A DNA stretch of 64,000 nucleotides, from assembly GCF_041146395.1 (NCBI RefSeq), contig NC_091012.1, forward strand, positions 16,172,193 to 16,236,192, in the 5' to 3' direction. Shown one piece after another: positions 24,981-36,059 of the stretch (the first letter of the stretch is position 1; every line of letters begins with the position of its first letter). The notes beneath the pieces were generated by a model that was not told the origin of the DNA, did not search any database, and was given only the letters and a program-made list of their open reading frames with translations. This stretch comes from Eulemur rufifrons. Its lineage: Eukaryota > Chordata > Mammalia > Primates > Lemuridae. The translations under genes and the position numbers were made by a program.

Positions 24981-25095
24981 CCATTCTCTTGCTGTGTTTT
25001 CCAAACATGCTCATTTTCATCAGTGGTGTTGATGGAAGCATTCGTGTTCATTACAAACATTTTTCTCTTTGCAGGAAGAGCCTGTTTGATGTCAG
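24981..25095 (-). CDS. 115-nt exon of Xlr/SYCP3-like gene, Cor1/Xlr/Xmr domain start
   Basis: The acceptor ttttctatgtag precedes the exon and GTAAGG follows it. Read with one base from the 35-nt exon, it encodes ADIKQALPAKRKMFVMNTNA, then a short spacer and NEHVWKTQQENG. This matches the start of the Cor1/Xlr/Xmr domain of SYCP3 family proteins (ADI.KAL.AKRKR, then .EHVWKTQQ). There are no stops. The exon phases join both neighbours without a shift. This is the most convincing exon of the family in the window. Confidence 0.88.
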
Positions 25096-26580
25096 CTACA
25101 TAGAAAATAAATATTCATTAAAAGCCAATATTGAAAAGTATTTTGTTCCCTTATATTCAAAAAAATATGGGAAATTTTGCTTCAAAAATATTAGAAAGAT
25201 TTAAAATTTATAACATAAGTGTCATTTCAAAAAACAAGATTTGCTCACTTTTCTGTGAAAACCATCGGTATTAGTATTCCAATTCTAGTTGTTCTGACTG
25301 CAGATCACTTTTAATTTACAGATGATAAAAAAGTCCAATAATCAAAATAGTTTGTATCTTTAAAATGTGTACAAAAGTTCTCAAACACAAACTATAATTT
25401 TCACATTTATAAACTATCCCCCAATTCAAAGGACAAATTTAGATAGAATATTGTCACAGCTCATTATATGAAATACACAAAAGCATTTTATTTAACAATA
25501 CCATGAAAAGGATAGAAATTATTTAATATACAAGAAGAAAATTCTTTTTAAACAATCTAGAGAGTGATGCTTTTACTAAAAGAGACAATGTCCATGGGTG
25601 TAAAAATATTAGTTTAAGTAGATAAATAAATTGAAGAACACTTTTGAAATATTTTCTTGAAGCTTTTTATATAACATTTTTATCCATATGTGTCATGTTT
25701 AACAAAATCTTAATACTATAAGTAATGTCTCAGTAAACATATGATTTAACATCCGGGATGTACCATCAATTGTTAGATTTCAAGTACTCATAAAGGATCT
25801 GTACCATGATACAAGTATTTTATACCTACAAGATCATCTATAACAATCAATTTATTAGACAGCTCACAAAACCACCAAGTAGAACAAAGCTTTCAAAATA
25901 TACTGCTTATACAAACTAACTCTGTAGAAGAGCCAAAAATTGAATAGGACTCTTTTATAAGAATATGGTCTCTATAGAAGTGCCAAGAAATTAGTAAGAC
26001 TTTTTAAAGTGTATGGTCCTACAATACAGTTAGTGCAGCTAGCATTTAACGTGCCAATATAAAATTTATGAGTTTTTTGATCCAATTACACACTAGCTAG
26101 AAAAGTTGTCTTAAGTTTTCCCCTACATAGTTTACTCTCAAAAATAACCATAAAAATTCAATTTTTACTGCTACTCCAAAGAAAACAACATCAGAAAGCT
26201 GCAAAAACAGAATAGCTAAATTAAGAACATGAAAAACTGATATGAAAAAACTGATATATCATTTAATCTGTGCACACTAAAACAAAGAGAGATGTGTCTC
26301 ATCCAATTTCCTCTAGTATGTCACAATCCATTAAATTTTCCTGTGGACAAAACAAAAGCAGCACTCTTATCTCACCATTGTTAGAAGTATTCTCACTTTT
26401 CCCAACAACAGTTAAAAAGGTCAGAAAGGAAATCTATCAGGCAGATCACAATAAGTACTTATGTTAAATCAGATATGTGAGAAGGAGGCATTTAACAGTC
26501 TAGTAATTAACATTTCCTTTTGTAAAAGTTGCACGGTTGCAAGCAATTCTCTTTAACTACAAATAGCCCCCAAAACATAC
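25096..26580 (-). other. Intron of Xlr-like minus-strand copy
   Basis: AT-rich, no repeat or exon recognised across 1.5 kb. Confidence 0.45.
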
Positions 26581-27115
26581 CTCTGAATCCTGGTAGCATC
26601 TTCTGTACATCATCCCTGTGAGTTATATCAAGATTTTTAAATAATGCTACATAAATTAATGTTTCGTGGAAAAGAAATGTCTCAGGTGAAATGTTTTACA
26701 TAGCATAGTTATTACCTGTGCCACAGGAGACTCTGCCTACAGTACCTTATCTGACAGGCAGAAATTATGATAAACACATTACCCACATTTATCAGTTCCT
26801 GGATCCTTTCCAGCATTGAAATAAACAGGAGAAACACTTTAAATGAAGGATACTATTCTGGAAAGCTTTCATGGAGAAGTGTCATCTTGGTGAAATTGTT
26901 GGGCTCCTTGCCATGAAGTGCTGCAAAGCAGACCTATTCGGGGGACCATTTAGGTGCAGGTCACGGGAAATGAGGCCAGGGTCTGAGACAATTTCACCAA
27001 GGCACTTCTACAAGCCTATGGGGGTTACAGTCACAGCAAACCTTCTGCTAGCTATCAGAAATGTTGGAGGCAAGGGCTGCACCCGTCCAGCAGAGCTGGG
27101 CTATGATAAGGATCC
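26520..27115 (-). repeat. Right arm of inverted repeat (Xlr-like intron and exon)
   Basis: Inverted partner of 22526-23130. The 26880-27115 part is the better conserved. Both copies read through the same frame in this part (CRSREMRPGSETISPRHF, here plus strand, there minus strand), but the likely reason is low divergence rather than coding. Confidence 0.85.
26581..26615 (-). CDS. 35-nt internal exon of Xlr/SYCP3-like gene, minus-strand copy
   Basis: The acceptor tataactcacag and donor GTATGT flank exactly 35 bases reading DDVQKMLPGFR plus one carried base. This is the pre-domain VQNML motif of the family. It lies ~1.5 kb upstream of the 115-nt exon in the right order. Exon 1 of this copy is expected beyond 27330 but an antisense L1 fragment begins at 27107 and no match was found. 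Confidence 0.8.
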
Positions 27116-27335
27116 AGTTTCATCCTTTCGCATTTGGATATTCAGTCTCCCACATGCAATTTATTGAAGACACTATTCTTTTCCCATCGTCTATTCATGC
27201 TAGGCTTGTCACAAACCATTTAGTTGTATATGCTCGGGTTTATCTCTCTTCAATTCTTTCATGTGTCTGTTTTCATGTGAGCCTACTCTACACATCTCTA
27301 ACTCAGGAGTACCCGTTTCAATTTCTAGCTACTGG
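27107..27335 (-). mobile_element. Old L1 fragment, antisense
   Basis: Phrases such as 'ggatccagtttcatcctttc', 'atgcaatttattgaagacac' and 'gtgtctgttttcatg' are from antisense ORF2. It abuts the right arm of the inverted repeat and may have displaced the first exon of the minus-strand copy. Confidence 0.75.
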
Positions 27336-27545
27336 AACTACTGGGCTGCCATATATATTTGAAATTCAAGAATGCAACATCAAGTCTTTCCTGAATTTCC
27401 AGCCTCACAGCTTGCTTGGCATATTTTGTATCAGCGCCTCCAGCAATGTGTGAGCCAATTCCTTAATTTAAATCAGATTACATATATACAATATTCATAT
27501 ACAAATGCTATACAATACAAAATAGATCTATAAGCTATATACCAT

Positions 27546-27563
27546 TACACACACACACACACA
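27546..27563 (+). repeat. Short (CA)n microsatellite
   Basis: About nine CA units flanked by AT-rich DNA. Confidence 0.9.
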
Positions 27564-28103
27564 TACATGTACCACGTACGTTTGCTGTTGGTTCTCTATC
27601 TCCTTCTCTGGAGAAGCCAGCTTGAGGCAGACGCCCAGCTGATATTGACAGCCTGAAGCCAGTAATTTCAAGCATGAAAACAGAAATCCGAGGCAATGTA
27701 AGTAGACACTGAGAACGGGAGGTGAGATGAAAAAGCCAAGAAGTGAATGGTCTTCAAAGTACATGAGCGGAATTTGTAGGAGGAAGGGACGGTACACATC
27801 TCCATGTAAGTCTTAAAGAGGGCCAAGTTAGCATGGGGAGACTTTAGGTAGGAGATACAAAAACTAAGTAATGGTGTCAGGTGGGAGAGAACAGAATGTA
27901 CCACTGTATGGGAAGTCCACGTAAAACCTGGGGAAGAGACACATGATCTGTGGCATGGGACCCACCAAAACTGAAAATGAAGAAATGAGGATGGGTGGCA
28001 GGTCAGTGTGGGAAAGCTCTTTAGGGTTGCTAAGGAAACCAGAAAAGGAAACTTTTCTCCCACCAGAGCATCTTGGCCTCCACAGCATCCCCCTCCCTCA
28101 CCC

Positions 28104-28233
28104 TGATGTCAGGCTGGCACCTTGTGATGTCAAAGCCCCTCCCCCCAGGGCTCCCATTGGCTGGGGAGTGGCTCGGTGACCAAACAAAGCTCAGGGGCGT
28201 GGCCTGCCCATATACCTGGGAGGGTATAAATAG
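28104..28233 (+). promoter_or_regulatory. Compact promoter: two CRE-like sites, CCAAT, GC/CACCC box, TATA
   Basis: TGATGTCA occurs at 28104-28111 and 28125-28132, spaced 21 bp (two helical turns). These are CREB/CREM-type half-variant sites, as used in post-meiotic germ-cell genes. An inverted CCAAT (ATTGG) lies at 28156-28160, ggggcgtggcc at 28194-28204 and TATAAATAG at 28225-28233. Transcription start is predicted near 28255-28260. Copy 2 has lost the TATA box and both intact CRE-like sites. Confidence 0.75.
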
Positions 28234-28283
28234 GCAGGTCAGGCGGCCTGGGTAGATCTCTGGGAAGCGCTGACACGGTGAAG

Positions 28284-28661
28284 ATGACCAGAAAATCAGA
28301 AGCCTCCAGCACCATCATTGAACAACCAACTACAAATGTCAAAGCAGGGAAAAGGGGGAAGAAGAGGAAGGCCCCTCGTCAGCACAGGTCCAGAGGCAGC
28401 TTCAAGGTGAGCGACCCACCCAAGCTCCTCCCCGCCTTCCCCTCGAGTCCTGCCCCCCAGACTCCTCCCCTGCCCTCACCCAGCGCAAACCCTCCTCGGC
28501 CCGCACCCCTTCCCATGCTCCCACCCCACCTCCACCCTCTTCCCCCAAACCAGTGCCCCTCTGTGATCTCCCTGTTGTCCTTGCAGGTGCCCAGGAAGAC
28601 GAAAGGACCCCTTCAAGGGACTTTGAGGAGAAAAGCTTCTCCAAAAGTGACCACTCCTTGA
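28284..28661 (+). CDS. Small basic CSAG/TRAG3-like gene, copy 1 (two exons)
   Basis: Exon 1 is 28284-28406, the intron 28407-28586 (GTGAGC...TTGCAG, 180 nt) and exon 2 28587-28661. The spliced product is 65 residues with 20 Lys/Arg (31%), beginning MTRKSEASST and ending RRKASPKVTTP. The start MxRKxxASS, and in the next frame a block RRGRPL....GPEAAS then PGRRKDPF, resemble the CSAG (chondrosarcoma-associated, Xq28 cancer-testis) genes. The lemur sequence therefore looks shifted by one frame after the first codons. Which frame is translated is open. The intron is a multiple of three and open, so retention would give a 125-residue proline-rich form. Function of CSAG proteins is unknown; nuclear location is suggested only by charge. 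Confidence 0.65.
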   Translation: MTRKSEASSTIIEQPTTNVKAGKRGKKRKAPRQHRSRGSFKVSDPPKLLPAFPSSPAPQTPPLPSPSANPPRPAPLPMLPPHLHPLPPNQCPSVISLLSLQVPRKTKGPLQGTLRRKASPKVTTP

Positions 28662-28927
28662 ATGAAACCCAAGGAGAGGAGAGGGCCAACACCATTGAAC
28701 CCTTGTCACCAGCTGGAAGAGGGATGTGGTCAAAATGAGCCAGAGCAGGCCCCAGACAGCGGGGAGAGCTCCACCACCTCAAGTGTCACCCTCAGCAGCC
28801 AGTAACCTCGGAGTGAGGCCAGCAACCTCAGAGCTATCTGTGAAGTCTCCAGAGGTCTGGCTGCCGGGACATGGCCAAGCGTGTGGACGAGGAATCTTTC
28901 ACTAACCGGGTACACCGTGGCGATGAG

Positions 28928-28950
28928 AATAAAATCAACCACTTGTGAAA
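28928..28950 (+). terminator. Poly(A) signal of CSAG-like gene
   Basis: AATAAA at 28928-28933 with a GT-rich stretch 30-60 bases downstream (gcatgttctgtgatgggggg). It gives a transcript of roughly 510 bases after splicing. Confidence 0.7.
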
Positions 28951-28959
28951 TGAAGTCTG

Positions 28960-30690
28960 TCTGCATGTTCTGTGATGGGGGGGAGTGAGGAAGGAGAGAA
29001 GAGGCGGGTGTGTGGGAAGGGAGGCGGTGGGTCCTGTGGGGTTGGGGTCAGACCATCCGGTCCACGGGGAGCCAGATACGGAGGATAAACACTGGGGCAG
29101 GGCTGAGCACTGGACACAAACTTCCTCAACAATGTGACACGGCTTCTTGTGAGGTTTCTTGCTTCGTGGGAGCCTGGTAACACTTAAACCAAGTACCAAG
29201 AACTGGAGTCTACCTACCTATGTGTGATTGCTAACATAACTATTGTAAACCAGTAGCATTGTTTAAATCATTCCTTCAAGAGAAAAAAATATATATGTAT
29301 ATAAAATTAAGGAAAGAGAAAAAATTTAAAGCAGAGTACAACTCGTCTACTTGATTGAAGATGTTGATTTTTACAACAGAGGAGAGGTAGTACATTTCAT
29401 ATTTCCATAGGGTGGAAACACAGTTCTCTTGTAACACATATATATAATCATTTATTTTAGCAACCAACATGTTTACTGTTGAAGCACAGTTTAGAGGCAA
29501 AAGGAGAAAGGGAATTATCACTTTAAAAGGAATGAAAGAGACTATCATCGTGATTCCATTTCCAGTTATTAATAACTGATAGAGTAATGCATGTCCTTTA
29601 ATCTTATCATGACTAGCATCTGAAACTTTTATGTCCTTATGCAGGTATGACATAAGGAGGGCTTGAGGTGGAAAGCACTCATTCTACAAGCATTTTCCAC
29701 TTGTTTCTACTCATTTCAATGATAGATTGAAAGATGTCCTAGTTACTGCCAGTTTTGAAGAAATGGTAGCCTCATTTGTGAAACAGTATATGGGTTATGC
29801 TGCATCCCTTCCCTTGGTGAAGTCAGGGATTCCATTCATTAACCAGGGAATGGATTTCAGAGCTTTGTATATTTAACTTATAACCACCTCCCATGAAACT
29901 CTGTAAAACCTAGGACACTGCACCACAGAAACAGGGTGTTAGCACACGCCATAAACACTGTCTTATGTACTATCTCATATTCCTTGTATATTTCTTATAT
30001 GGAGATGCCAATGATCTAACGAGCATGCTGGGTAGAACGGAAAGCCTGTTTACTTGCAACGTCTGCACTAACCCTGAACAATAAGTATTTGTATGTTATC
30101 GATGGGGAACAAGTAAGTCAGAAGAACAAATTCCTCTTCTCTTTTAGGGAAGTGCTTTGGCCATGGTTGTGCATTTCTTTCCAAAGGTAAATTAGTGAAC
30201 TTTCTGCTACGTTTTTTTTTTTTTTCTTTTTCATAATGAAGACTTAAAAACTGAAATGAACTGAGTTGTTTCTGTGGTCAATTTTTGGACAGGTGTACAT
30301 TAGGGAGCAATTTTGCAGAGTGTGTTTAAAAATCAATTTTAGGGATTAATTGAGATAGGGGCACCTTACTTTAATGCAATGACATTTCCATTAAAACTCT
30401 GTATGTCAAAACAGTATATGACAATTCTTTTGGTATGTAAAACATTATACATGGTTCTTGATGTCATTTGATACGTTTCTCTCTTTATTGTGGTCACATA
30501 AGAAAACCAAATAATACTCAATTTAAATGTGCTCTTCCCTTTTCTCCAGTGTAAAATATCCTATAGAAAATATTAAGGTATTTTTATTAATAATAACTGT
30601 CTGGCGTATGATATCTCCTAGATGAAATTATTTTTTTAAATGATTTTTAGCATATTAAATTTGGTAACTTGAAAACATATTTCTTTTACT
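28960..30690. other. Unique DNA downstream of CSAG-like gene
   Basis: GC-rich to about 29200 then AT-rich. A 125-codon minus-strand frame at 29276-29653 is AT-driven, lacks recognisable motifs and is not called. No known repeat recognised. Confidence 0.4.
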
Positions 30691-31545
30691 TTTTTTTCAA
30701 ACTGTTGGGGGAGTGCAAATGTTTTTGTTACATGGATACCTTGTATAATGCTTAAGTCAGGGCTTTTAGTGTGCCCATCACAACAGTGTTCGTTACACCC
30801 AACAGGTCACATTTTACCCCTCACCCCCTCCCAACCTCCCCCCTTCTTGATTTCCAATGTCCTTTCCATCTCTCTGTGCCTGTGTGTGCCCATTGTTTAG
30901 ATCCCAAATTTTAGAGAGTACATGTGGTGTTTGTTTTTCCGTTAAGATACTTCACGTACGTTAATAGCCTCCAGCTCCATCCAAGTTGCTGCAAAAGACA
31001 TTACTTCATTCCTTCTGTGGCTGAGTAGTACTCCATGGCGTCTATAAACCACATTTTCTTTAACCGCTCGTGAATTGATGGGCACTTAGGTTGATTCCAT
31101 ATCGTTGCAATTGTACTGCAATAAACATTCGAGTGCAGGTGTCTTTTTGATAAAATGATTTCTTTTCCTTTGGGTAGAGACCCAGGAGTGGGATTTCTGG
31201 GTCAAATGGTAAGTCTACATTTATTTCTTTGAGGAATCTCCCTACTGTTTCCATTGAGGTTGTACTAATTTGCAGTCCCACCGAAAGTGTATGAGCATTC
31301 CTTTTTCTGCATCCATGCCAACATCTATTGTTTTCTACCTGTTTAATAATGGCCCTTCTGAAGGGCCAAGGTGGTGTCTAGTTGTGGTTTTCATTTCCGT
31401 GATGATTATTGACGTTGAACATTTTTTCATATGTTTGCTTGTCATTCGTCTATCTTCTTTTGAAAAACTTCTGTTCATGTTCAACACCTTTTCACTGGTG
31501 TTGTTTTCTTCTTGTGGATTCGTTTGAATTCTTTAGTGGGTGAAT
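30690..31545 (-). mobile_element. L1 3' end, antisense (intermediate age)
   Basis: Poly(T) near 30691, a C-rich antisense 3' UTR, then ORF2 C-terminus antisense (gatgggcacttaggttgatt; ggcatcc..gccaacatctatt) up to the 5' truncation near 31545. Many substitutions and indels. Confidence 0.85.
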
Positions 31546-31785
31546 ATCTGGAACTTTCTCAACTTCTATGGCTGAAACTGTATGTCCCTTGCTCCTTGCT
31601 TTCCCACTTACCCCTCACCCAGCCCCTGGCAGTCCCCATTCTACTTTCTGCTTGTATGAATTTGACTATTTTATTACCTCATTAAAGTGGAAGCATGCAG
31701 TATGTCTCCTTCTGGACCGACTATCGGTTTGTTTCACCTAGCACCATATTGTCTAATCCAGCCACGATGGAGGAGTGTTTTTTGA
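31546..31785 (-). mobile_element. Old L1M fragment, antisense
   Basis: The phrase 'cccagcccctggcagtcccc' and 'tatgaatttgactattttat' match the antisense 3' region of L1M elements, also seen near 46020. Confidence 0.7.
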
Positions 31786-34700
31786 CAGTTCCACAACCTG
31801 AGAGGTTCTTGAAACTTGTGAAATGTACACATTGCAGAGACAAATATAAAGGGCCCCATGTATTGATCACCTAGCTCCAACAACTGTCCAAAGGCAGCTC
31901 AATCTGTTTTATGTATTGCCTTCTCCAAATCTGATGTGGTGCCCGGGCCCACTCGATTATTTTAAAGCAAATACTTGACTTTTTAAGTCAATTTGGCTTG
32001 CGTGTGTTTGACAATGTGCCTCAAGTCATATAGTTTTCAATATTATTTTTTTGTAATTACAAGGGTGATCCAAGATTGTGTAAAACATATTCCAACCTTA
32101 TAGGGGCACGTGATGCAGAGGGTAACAGTCTCTGTCACCTCACTGATAACTTTATCAACAATTTAATATATGCTATCAGTGGGTCCCTTTCCCCCAGTCT
32201 GCACGCTAACATGCACCTCGAGACCACATGAGGGAGCTTATGTTGCTCTCTAGCCTGGTTCACTTAACCGTGCAGCCAGATGATGATTCCATCACAGGAC
32301 TGACAGCAGGAATAAACTAAGCCCATAGGCATGTCTACACCTTCGGTGCTTGAGACAGCACTAGCAGTCCTCCCCATTCAGGAATCTCATGCATAAACCC
32401 TTACCTGCCGGTCGGTTGTCCTTCCTCTTTATACCTGATGTGACTGAAATTCAGGTAGCTCCACGATCACCTTTACAAAGTCTTAATTTTGAGGAGCAAC
32501 AATGCGGCACTATAAGGTAAAGGTAGGTATTGAAATTAATATTTCACATAAGCCTGTTTCAAATGATTCAGAAAGACAATACTGCACTGTTGGTATTTTC
32601 AAAAACCCTTGCCCTGGATTTAGTATTAAGTTTACCTCTTCTCCCTTTTTATTCATTTTATATGTTCATACCATTGTGTGATTATACTCTTCATTTTCTT
32701 ATCCCATAGATGTTATTATGGCACTTCCCACTATGCACGATCCTATCATTCCTTAGAAGTAAATGATCCCATTTTCCTCACAAGAAATTAAATATATCAG
32801 TTGGTACCTTTTGGGGGTCAAAATTTATCTGCTACATTAGACATTTAAACAAACAAATGCGCACGATATTCTGCACTTGAGACTTGTCACTCAAGGTCAG
32901 GACAGAGAGTTGCTAATTTGCATATTTTGTAGACTACAGGGAGGCGGAGATTCTCACCTTGAGGAGTGTTTTTACTGTCTGCTTTGTTGGGGACCTTTCG
33001 GTATTTTGATAGAAGTTGGTTCTTAGGAGGTCACTGTCTTCAACTCAAGCTTAGCATAGTAGGAAATCTCGGGAAGACACAAGCCATTCTGAGGTCACAG
33101 GCCTGGCTCGGTGACTCCCGGCTTCATGGCCTTTGTGTGAGGAGGAAGACTGGGGAGACAGGAGCTCGATGCCTCCCATTTCTGCCGCACTGACCCTCAG
33201 GATGGTCCTGTGACCTAGGTAGTGTCATCACTGTGTTTCACAATGAAATGAGAACAAATCTGTTTTAAGGGACACAGACGTAGGAATTGAGGGTTCCAGA
33301 TTGGGAAGCCTTACTACCTAATTGGTGTCAATGTGTTTTGGATGAGCAGCACTGAGAGGATCCTCATTGATCTGGGCAAAAATGCTACTGGCTGCCTGGT
33401 TCAACCTGACATCTCAGAACATTTGTAGTCTGGGTGCAATAAAGGGGCTGTGTGCACAGACGCCAGGGCAGCCTTGATCTCCTCCTCTCACTGCTTAGAC
33501 AGGGATGAAGTTGTTTTGCAGCTTCAAATGGATAAGCTTTATTTAGATATCTGCACAAAACTAGTAACCTGGCCATTCAAATGTTGACGGATTTCGACAC
33601 AGTAAATTCTGCATAGAAGAAATCTCATGGGTATTTGTTAGCTGGTCACCAGCGTAAAATTTCAGGTGTATAAAAATTGGAGTCAAAGCTCGGTGGCACT
33701 GTATCACCTTCGAGTAGCCCTAGACCCTGTGAGAGTTTGAAGAGCACAGCCCTGCTCTGGATTCTCCTTTAGGCCATGAGCTATAGCGTACCCTTCCTCA
33801 GGTCCCCAGTGTGTTGCGTGATAGATGCAATGTGACAACATCATGCTTTCTGCTGTATCCCCTGGGGCCCCAGTGTCATGTCACCTTCAGTCCATGTAGG
33901 ATTAAGGATCCTTCTGCCATGAAAGAGCTACAGGCCGTCACCAACCACTGTGTTTGCAAAGCCTTCTTGCCTTCACACCCCAATGTCTGAGTTTGTCTCT
34001 GCTAAAGTCTCACACAATTGGGGGTAAGGCATTCTTTTAATTGAGGAGCCCTGGTGTCAAGAAAGGACTTAATCCTCCCACACGGGGCTGCTAACTCCTC
34101 ATCCAATGGATGGTTTTCCTCTGTGGTGCCATCACAGGATAAATGGTCAGCTGCCTGTGCGCCACAGACACTGAGAGACTGCGATGAGGGGAAGGTTGTG
34201 TTCACGGACACTGACTCCTTCGTATAGAGCAAGCATATATGATATATAATGAAATAATGAGAAAACTCAGAGACCAACTAACATGTACTACATCCATCTT
34301 CAGTAAAAGAAATGTTGAATAAAATACAAAATAGTGATGGTTTCTATTCCTCAAAGGTAAAAGAATATACTCGTGAGAATTAAGTGCACAGAAAACACCC
34401 TGGAGTATTTATTTCACGTCTGTACCTATTGGCAAAAGTTCTCAAATGAGGGACGTCTTAGGACTTTGACATCATACTGAAGACACATATTCCAACACAT
34501 ACTTTAGATTAAGGGGAAAATCTTTTACAAAAGTCAGGAAGTAAATTGACCCTGAGAATTAAATATTTATTCATGGTGGAGGCCTCACTTCTTCCTATAT
34601 AAGATATCAGAGTTTGGAAAATAGAATATGAGTGCACTTGTTTTTAAAAATTTGGAAAAAAAAATTAAATGACGTGGAGAGTGTGTTCAGGGGCCAGAAT

Positions 34701-35281
34701 AAAAATTGTCAACATGCAGAAACTCGGGAGAAAGTCACTCGTCTTCTCTAAGTGGGAGTGGATTTTTGAACAGCATGAAAGCAATTTGAGTAACTCAGCA
34801 AAAGATCACATTTAACTGACTTATTCATATCAAATTCGGAAACAACTTTTTGCTCATTAAATGCAAGACGTACAATTGAAGATTGCATATTTCATGTGTG
34901 AAACCATCAATCACATTATAAAAGACAAAGGGAGAGAATTAATTTTTCTCGTATTTAGATGATATAAAAGCAACTCTGCATAAGCTAACTGAACATTACA
35001 CTTTTAAAAAAATTCTGTCTCTACAGAAAGTTATAAAATATTGAACCATAGGTCATTAGGCATATACACATTAATTAAATACTTTTACTTATGCTAGGGG
35101 CAGGCATGATTTATCAATTACAGTGGACACAAATCATTAAATGAAATTTTGAATTTTTTTTGTGAAAGTGAAATTTTCACAAATCTATGCCTCACAAGTG
35201 ACATTTATATATCTTATTCTGTGGCCTTAATGATTTTTGGCAGTGTAACTTCTTCTGGGGCACAAACTTGGATAGCCTTTA
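31786..35281. other. Mostly unique DNA; no gene supported
   Basis: A phrase near 31930-31980 (ttattttaaagcaaatact) looks like an old L1M 3' end; otherwise nothing is recognised. GC-richer parts at 32950-34200 hold minus-strand frames of 60-90 codons without known motifs. This lies downstream of the minus-strand exons at 35.3-36.1 kb and may include their 3' UTR. Confidence 0.35.
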
Positions 35282-35461
35282 TTAAGTCCTGTAAATCCGC
35301 AGAACATATTTCCTCTGGAGTTTTATGGCATTAGAATCGGTTTTGTAACTTACTAATTTTGTACAAAAGAGTGTACATAGAATAGATTTTATCTTCTTTA
35401 ACTTTTTTCTTAAAGTAAGAACAGTGTAACCTTCCATACTTGTGATTTCTGCCATTTGAGA
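35282..35461 (-). CDS. C-terminal exon of Xlr/SYCP3-like gene
   Basis: The acceptor atctgtgtcag precedes an in-phase exon reading SQMAEITSMEGYTVLTLRKK and ending in TAA at 35282 after 59 residues. SYCP3 relatives end with a short QQQEIASVRKSL-type tail after the MET junction, so the QMAEITSM part fits. The C-terminus here is about 40 residues longer than the usual tail and becomes unlike the family, suggesting loss of the ancestral stop. It joins the exon at 35958-36059 at phase 0. Confidence 0.55.
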   Translation of the reverse strand, partial: SQMAEITSMEGYTVLTLRKKLKKIKSILCTLFCTKLVSYKTDSNAIKLQRKYVLRIYRT

Positions 35462-35957
35462 CTGACACAGATCCACTGAGGCCAAATGTAAAGTTGAATC
35501 ATCTTTAGTGCTAAAAGTTAGTTGACAGTGCTAGGGAAACAAAGTCCCCAATGCTATCAAGAGCTGAAATCCTGAAGCATACAACTTTGGAACATCTGCT
35601 ACTCACAGAACTCTTTAGCTTTTACTTGAGTTTTAACAGAAATGGGGTCTGGTGCTGAACAAACACATGAACAAAGAACCTGTAGTAATTGAAACTAGAC
35701 TTTTTAGGCCACATTGGCTTCATGTAGCTCATTTTACGACTGTATCCTATCACACAGGTTCAGCTTCGTTTTTCAAAGTGTCATCAGAATAACAGGGACT
35801 GTAGAATCATATGAACACTGGCTACTTCTTCTCACTGCTGTTACAGGAAGAAATATTAATCATTTGTTTCATCTTTGTGTACTATGAAAAATTCAGCCAA
35901 TACAATACCTTAGTGCTTAATCAATCCTTAGTTTTGAGTTTCAGATACATTACTTAC

Positions 35958-36059
35958 AGTTTCCATCGTCAGTTTTGTTTGCAACGTGGCCAATTCTTTT
36001 CTAAGCTCACCTCCTTCACCAATAAGATTTCCATGATCCTCCTCCAGGTCCTCGACACT
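35958..36059 (-). CDS. 102-nt exon of Xlr/SYCP3-like gene, C-terminal coiled coil
   Basis: Flanked by the acceptor ttgttgttttag and donor GTAAGT. It has 34 codons in phase 0: SVEDLEEDHGNLIGEGGELR, then KELATLQTKLTMET. It parallels the SYCP3 segment SMEELEK.HDNLL followed by KKEMA.LQKK..MET, residue for residue and at the same exon boundaries. No lesion is seen. On the minus strand it should lie downstream of the exons at 24-26.6 kb but sits ~10 kb upstream of them. It therefore belongs to another copy or was moved by rearrangement. Confidence 0.88.

Larger units (their letters stand above)
27646..28877 (+). repeat. Duplicated block carrying the CSAG-like gene, copy 1
   Basis: Direct-orientation partner of about 44046-45259. 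Similarity is around 80% in the upstream part and about 95% from the end of the intron through exon 2 and its 3' UTR. The similarity stops at 28877/45259, ahead of copy 1's poly(A) signal. Confidence 0.9.

Noticed and set aside
28553..28738. Alternative acidic frame across CSAG-like exon 2 (ends RGMWSK)
   Set aside because: It is out of phase with the ATG-led exon 1; kept only as part of the frame uncertainty, not as a gene.
29276..29653. 125-codon minus-strand frame
   Set aside because: AT-driven, no motif, no splice or promoter context.
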